The notes under the pieces were generated by a model. The model had not been told where the DNA came from and did no database searches. It saw only the letters and a program-made list of their open reading frames with translations. A program made the translations under genes and the position numbers. Below, piece after piece: positions 61,129 through 64,000 of a DNA stretch of 64,000 nucleotides. Each line of letters opens with the position of its first letter. The first letter of the stretch is position 1. The stretch is from Haploplasma axanthum (GTDB lineage Bacteria; Bacillota_I; Bacilli_A; Acholeplasmatales; Acholeplasmataceae), in assembly GCF_900660745.1 (NCBI RefSeq), contig NZ_LR215048.1, forward strand, positions 1,488,001 through 1,552,000. The letters are read 5' to 3'.

Positions 61129-64000
61129 TTAATCATAAATTTTTTGCTTTCCATTAACATGATTTGTTAAAACACCTAAATCTATGACATCAACAGTATC
61201 GTCATCATTAAGCAATAATGCAAGTAACATTAAATTGCTTATTACAAGTGATTTTTTATTAATATGATTCGTTATGACACCTAAATCTATGACATTAACA
61301 TTTCCATCTCCATTTACATCACCTTTAAGAACCATAGTAACTCTATCCTTATAGACTGATGGATTGTTTTCATCTCTAATGACAACTTCATATCCTGTTG
61401 CTACTACTTTTGTTAAATCTGTAATACTATTACCATTGCTATCAATAAATTCTATGTTAGTATTTCTAATCTTATCTTTTAAATCAGCAAGGGTTTGATT
61501 CAATTGAATACCAAATAGGTATGCTGGTCCCATATCATCATCTTTTTTACGTTTTTCAACATCATGAATAGTTGTTATTTCAGCATATGCTATCTTGTAT
61601 GTTTCTTTATATTCTTCTTTGATTTCTATAAATCCATCAAATTCATATCGTGCTATTAGTTTAACCCAACCATATGTGATATCATCCACATCAAAATATT
61701 CAGTCGTAGTTATAGTTGCTTGCATCATTTTTGGTGCTGATAAGTATCTGAAACTCATTCTAGCAAATGATGTTTCAGATGCAGCATCTTGTTGAACAAC
61801 TTCTACTAATTGCCAACCAATAAATTTATAATCTTCTTTAGTTGGTGTTGGTAGAATTGAAGGTTTATTCTCCACATTATAAACATCTGGATTTAATATT
61901 TCTCCACCATCAGTATCATAGATAATTGAATAATCAATTGGTTTAAAGTATGCATATAATAATAAATCATCGTCTAGATCATACTCAAAACTATCACCAG
62001 CTGAATAACTAACGTAATCATCTTGTGGATCTAATTTCCAGCCCATAAATTCATAAGCTAGTTTACTGTATTGTGTTGGTAAAACATTGGTTGATTGGCC
62101 AAATGTCACTACCTCAGACACAGTTTGCGCACCATCAATATCCATAACATAGTAATAAATTGTGAAGCGATCTGGTATAAAGAGTGGTGATGTTTGAATA
62201 TCTTGCGTAATATTAGTCAAATCTTTATCCCAACGATCAAATGAATACCCTTTACGTTTTGCTGTTGGAATTGGATCTGTGTATAGGTTAATTGATTCCC
62301 CATATTTTTTAGTAATCTTGACCTGCTTATTACCGTCGTAGTTAAATGTGATGGTAAACAAACGGTCTTTTCTTTCAAATAATGGTTTAATATGCATTTC
62401 TTGGGTCACTTCATCAAACGACTGATCCCAACCAATAAATTCGTAGTAGTATCTTTCCGTCATTTCTTTAGTTGGTATTCTACTTGGTGATACTGCTGCA
62501 CTACCATGTTCTATATGTTGTGCATCAAGTACTAGTCCATTACCATCATAGAAATATACGAAATATTTAACTTTTACTATTTTATATCGTGCAACATAGG
62601 ATACATCTTCGGTTAATTCATCAGCCACTGGTAAATCCCAACCAATGAATTCATATTTAAAAGATGCATCCTCAGATGTTTTAGTCGGTGCTGCTGGTGG
62701 TATGATTTTAGTACCGTATGGTCCTTTGATTTGTTTTAAGATTGTAATACCATCTTCATCATAGAATGTATACATATAAAGTCTTGTTACAGTTACATAT
62801 CTAATTTGAACAATAGTATCATCTGTAATATAGTTAAATGATTTATCCCAACCCGCAAACACATATACTTCTTTGTAAGTTGGTGGTTTTTGTGGAAGAT
62901 TTTCTGGTTCTGAAGCTCCAGTTCCATACTTAACCAATTGTCTATTAAATGGTAATCCATTTTCATCAACAAATGTTACCTCATATTCAACGAGTTCATG
63001 ATTAAACACTGCATCAATAATTAAATCTGTTTTAACATTTTCTGGTTTTTGATTCCACATTCTAAAGTAATAATGATATTGCTTAGTCGATAATTTCGTT
63101 GGTATTTCCTTTGGAATCATACCATTGGTGCCATAAGGAACTATTTGTACCTCACCAAAAATATCACCATTGCCATCATAATAAGTAACCGTATATGTTC
63201 TAACTGTTTCATCAAAAATCGGTCTAAATTCTAGATTTTCTAACAAGAATACTGGAATTTCATTATCCCATTCCACGAAAGTGTACACATATTGTGGTGT
63301 CATGTTCTTAGTTGGTGGAACTGGTTTTTCAATTGGTGTACCATAAGGTGCAGTTACTTTGAGATATTCCTTACCATCTGCATCATAGAAAATATAAGTA
63401 TATTCTTGTTTTTCTTCTACTACAATTAAAGTTATCAGCGTATCTTCTGATATTACTTTAAATTGACGACTCCAAATAAAACTGTACTTATGTTCTTCTG
63501 TATCTTCTGGTAATGTAATCAATGCTGCATCTGGTGCTGTGGCTGATTGACCATATTTTACATGTTCTTCTTTAATAACTTTACCGTCATCATATGCGAA
63601 TACAACACGATACGTTCTCTCAACTTCTTTAAATAGTGCAGTAATCACGCGGTCCTCTTTGACTTGTGTTAATGGTTTATCCCAACCCACAAACTCATAA
63701 ACATATTGTTTAGTAGCTTCTTTTGTTGGCATATATCCTATGTCAATTGGATTTGGTGCATCTTGATTCCAGTAAACTTCATAACTGACCAGTTCATTAC
63801 CGTCACCATCAATAAATTTCACAATATTAACATTTGAATATTGTTTGTACTCTGCAATAGCAATTAAATCTTTAGTAATAAATGTTACATCTTCACTCCA
63901 TCCAGTAAATTCAAAGCGATAATTTGGATCTTCACTTTCCCTTATTGGGGTTTCATTCGGAAGGATGGCATCACTACCATATTGTACTTTTTCATGTCTT
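61129..64000 (-). CDS. Secreted InlB-repeat protein with dockerin-like C-terminus, partial
   Basis: The frame stays open from the stop at 61129 to the window edge: the codons before the GTG at 63822 continue another repeat (FEFTGWSEDVTFITKDLIA), so the true start lies outside. About 11 InlB/Listeria-Bacteroides or MucBP-like units of 70-80 residues are visible, each with a Y-x-F-x-G-W-D core. The C-terminal ~70 residues hold a dockerin-like pair: GDVNGDGNVNVIDLGVITNHI with a full calcium loop, then NDDDTVDVIDLGVLTNHVNG. There is no membrane anchor at the C-terminus. The gene is 24 bases upstream of the giant protein gene and in the same operon. Likely a secreted binding protein held on the surface through the dockerin-like part. 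Confidence 0.85.
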   Translation of the reverse strand, partial: RHEKVQYGSDAILPNETPIRESEDPNYRFEFTGWSEDVTFITKDLIAIAEYKQYSNVNIVKFIDGDGNELVSYEVYWNQDAPNPIDIGYMPTKEATKQYVYEFVGWDKPLTQVKEDRVITALFKEVERTYRVVFAYDDGKVIKEEHVKYGQSATAPDAALITLPEDTEEHKYSFIWSRQFKVISEDTLITLIVVEEKQEYTYIFYDADGKEYLKVTAPYGTPIEKPVPPTKNMTPQYVYTFVEWDNEIPVFLLENLEFRPIFDETVRTYTVTYYDGNGDIFGEVQIVPYGTNGMIPKEIPTKLSTKQYHYYFRMWNQKPENVKTDLIIDAVFNHELVEYEVTFVDENGLPFNRQLVKYGTGASEPENLPQKPPTYKEVYVFAGWDKSFNYITDDTIVQIRYVTVTRLYMYTFYDEDGITILKQIKGPYGTKIIPPAAPTKTSEDASFKYEFIGWDLPVADELTEDVSYVARYKIVKVKYFVYFYDGNGLVLDAQHIEHGSAAVSPSRIPTKEMTERYYYEFIGWDQSFDEVTQEMHIKPLFERKDRLFTITFNYDGNKQVKITKKYGESINLYTDPIPTAKRKGYSFDRWDKDLTNITQDIQTSPLFIPDRFTIYYYVMDIDGAQTVSEVVTFGQSTNVLPTQYSKLAYEFMGWKLDPQDDYVSYSAGDSFEYDLDDDLLLYAYFKPIDYSIIYDTDGGEILNPDVYNVENKPSILPTPTKEDYKFIGWQLVEVVQQDAASETSFARMSFRYLSAPKMMQATITTTEYFDVDDITYGWVKLIARYEFDGFIEIKEEYKETYKIAYAEITTIHDVEKRKKDDDMGPAYLFGIQLNQTLADLKDKIRNTNIEFIDSNGNSITDLTKVVATGYEVVIRDENNPSVYKDRVTMVLKGDVNGDGNVNVIDLGVITNHINKKSLVISNLMLLALLLNDDDTVDVIDLGVLTNHVNGKQKIYD

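Noticed and set aside
63820-63822. GTG at 63822 as the start of the InlB-repeat protein
   Set aside because: The same frame stays open to the window edge and encodes a further repeat unit upstream, so this GTG is an internal valine codon.

Overview
The window is about 64 kb of AT-rich DNA (roughly 28-30% G+C by eye). It comes from a low-GC Gram-positive lineage without an outer membrane. Gene content (argS, ackA, pncB, ald, mgsA, a phosphoglucomutase, a glycogen synthase, FtsX-type ABC transporters fused to their ATPases, InlB/Listeria-Bacteroides repeats, giant cadherin-like beta-sandwich proteins) fits a free-living relative of the Mollicutes (Acholeplasma/Izemoplasma-like) or a nearby Firmicute. 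This placement is inference. TGA acts as a stop: pncB and trmL lie in the same frame and are separated only by two tandem TGA codons. I saw no rRNA, tRNA, transposase or CRISPR array.

Left part, 1-22.8 kb: a bacterial PH-domain membrane protein pair. Next is an operon of a YhiN/HI0933 flavoprotein and two ABC half-exporters resembling BmrC/BmrD. It is preceded by a short leader peptide and a set of mutually exclusive hairpins ending in a terminator. Then come a secreted lipoprotein, a divergent single-module NRPS (C-A-PCP-reductase), a MarR/ATPase/FtsX export operon with a palindromic operator, a DUF975 protein, a membrane M28 peptidase, and an operon of one secreted protein plus two ATPase-permease fusions.

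Middle part, 23-45.8 kb: mainly housekeeping genes: ackA; pncB-trmL-hemolysin III; yaaA-cls; ald; argS with a PTS EIIC-like protein and a membrane protein; a Fic protein behind a promoter bracketed by two palindromes; glgA; mrp-ABC-FNR; phosphoglucomutase; mgsA; and a SatD/DUF3307 pair behind 28-bp-phased repeats.

Right part, 45.9-64 kb: one minus-strand operon of five genes, running off the window edge. In order of transcription they are a secreted InlB-repeat protein with a dockerin-like C-terminus; a 3498-residue surface protein with about 32 beta-sandwich repeats and a C-terminal membrane anchor; a membrane protein with degenerate GGDEF- and EAL-like domains; a membrane-tethered McrB-like AAA+ ATPase; and a DUF2357 (McrC-like) protein whose nuclease region is replaced by a long charged coiled coil. 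This combination of a giant adhesin with a membrane-bound, nuclease-less McrBC-like pair is the best candidate for an undescribed system here.
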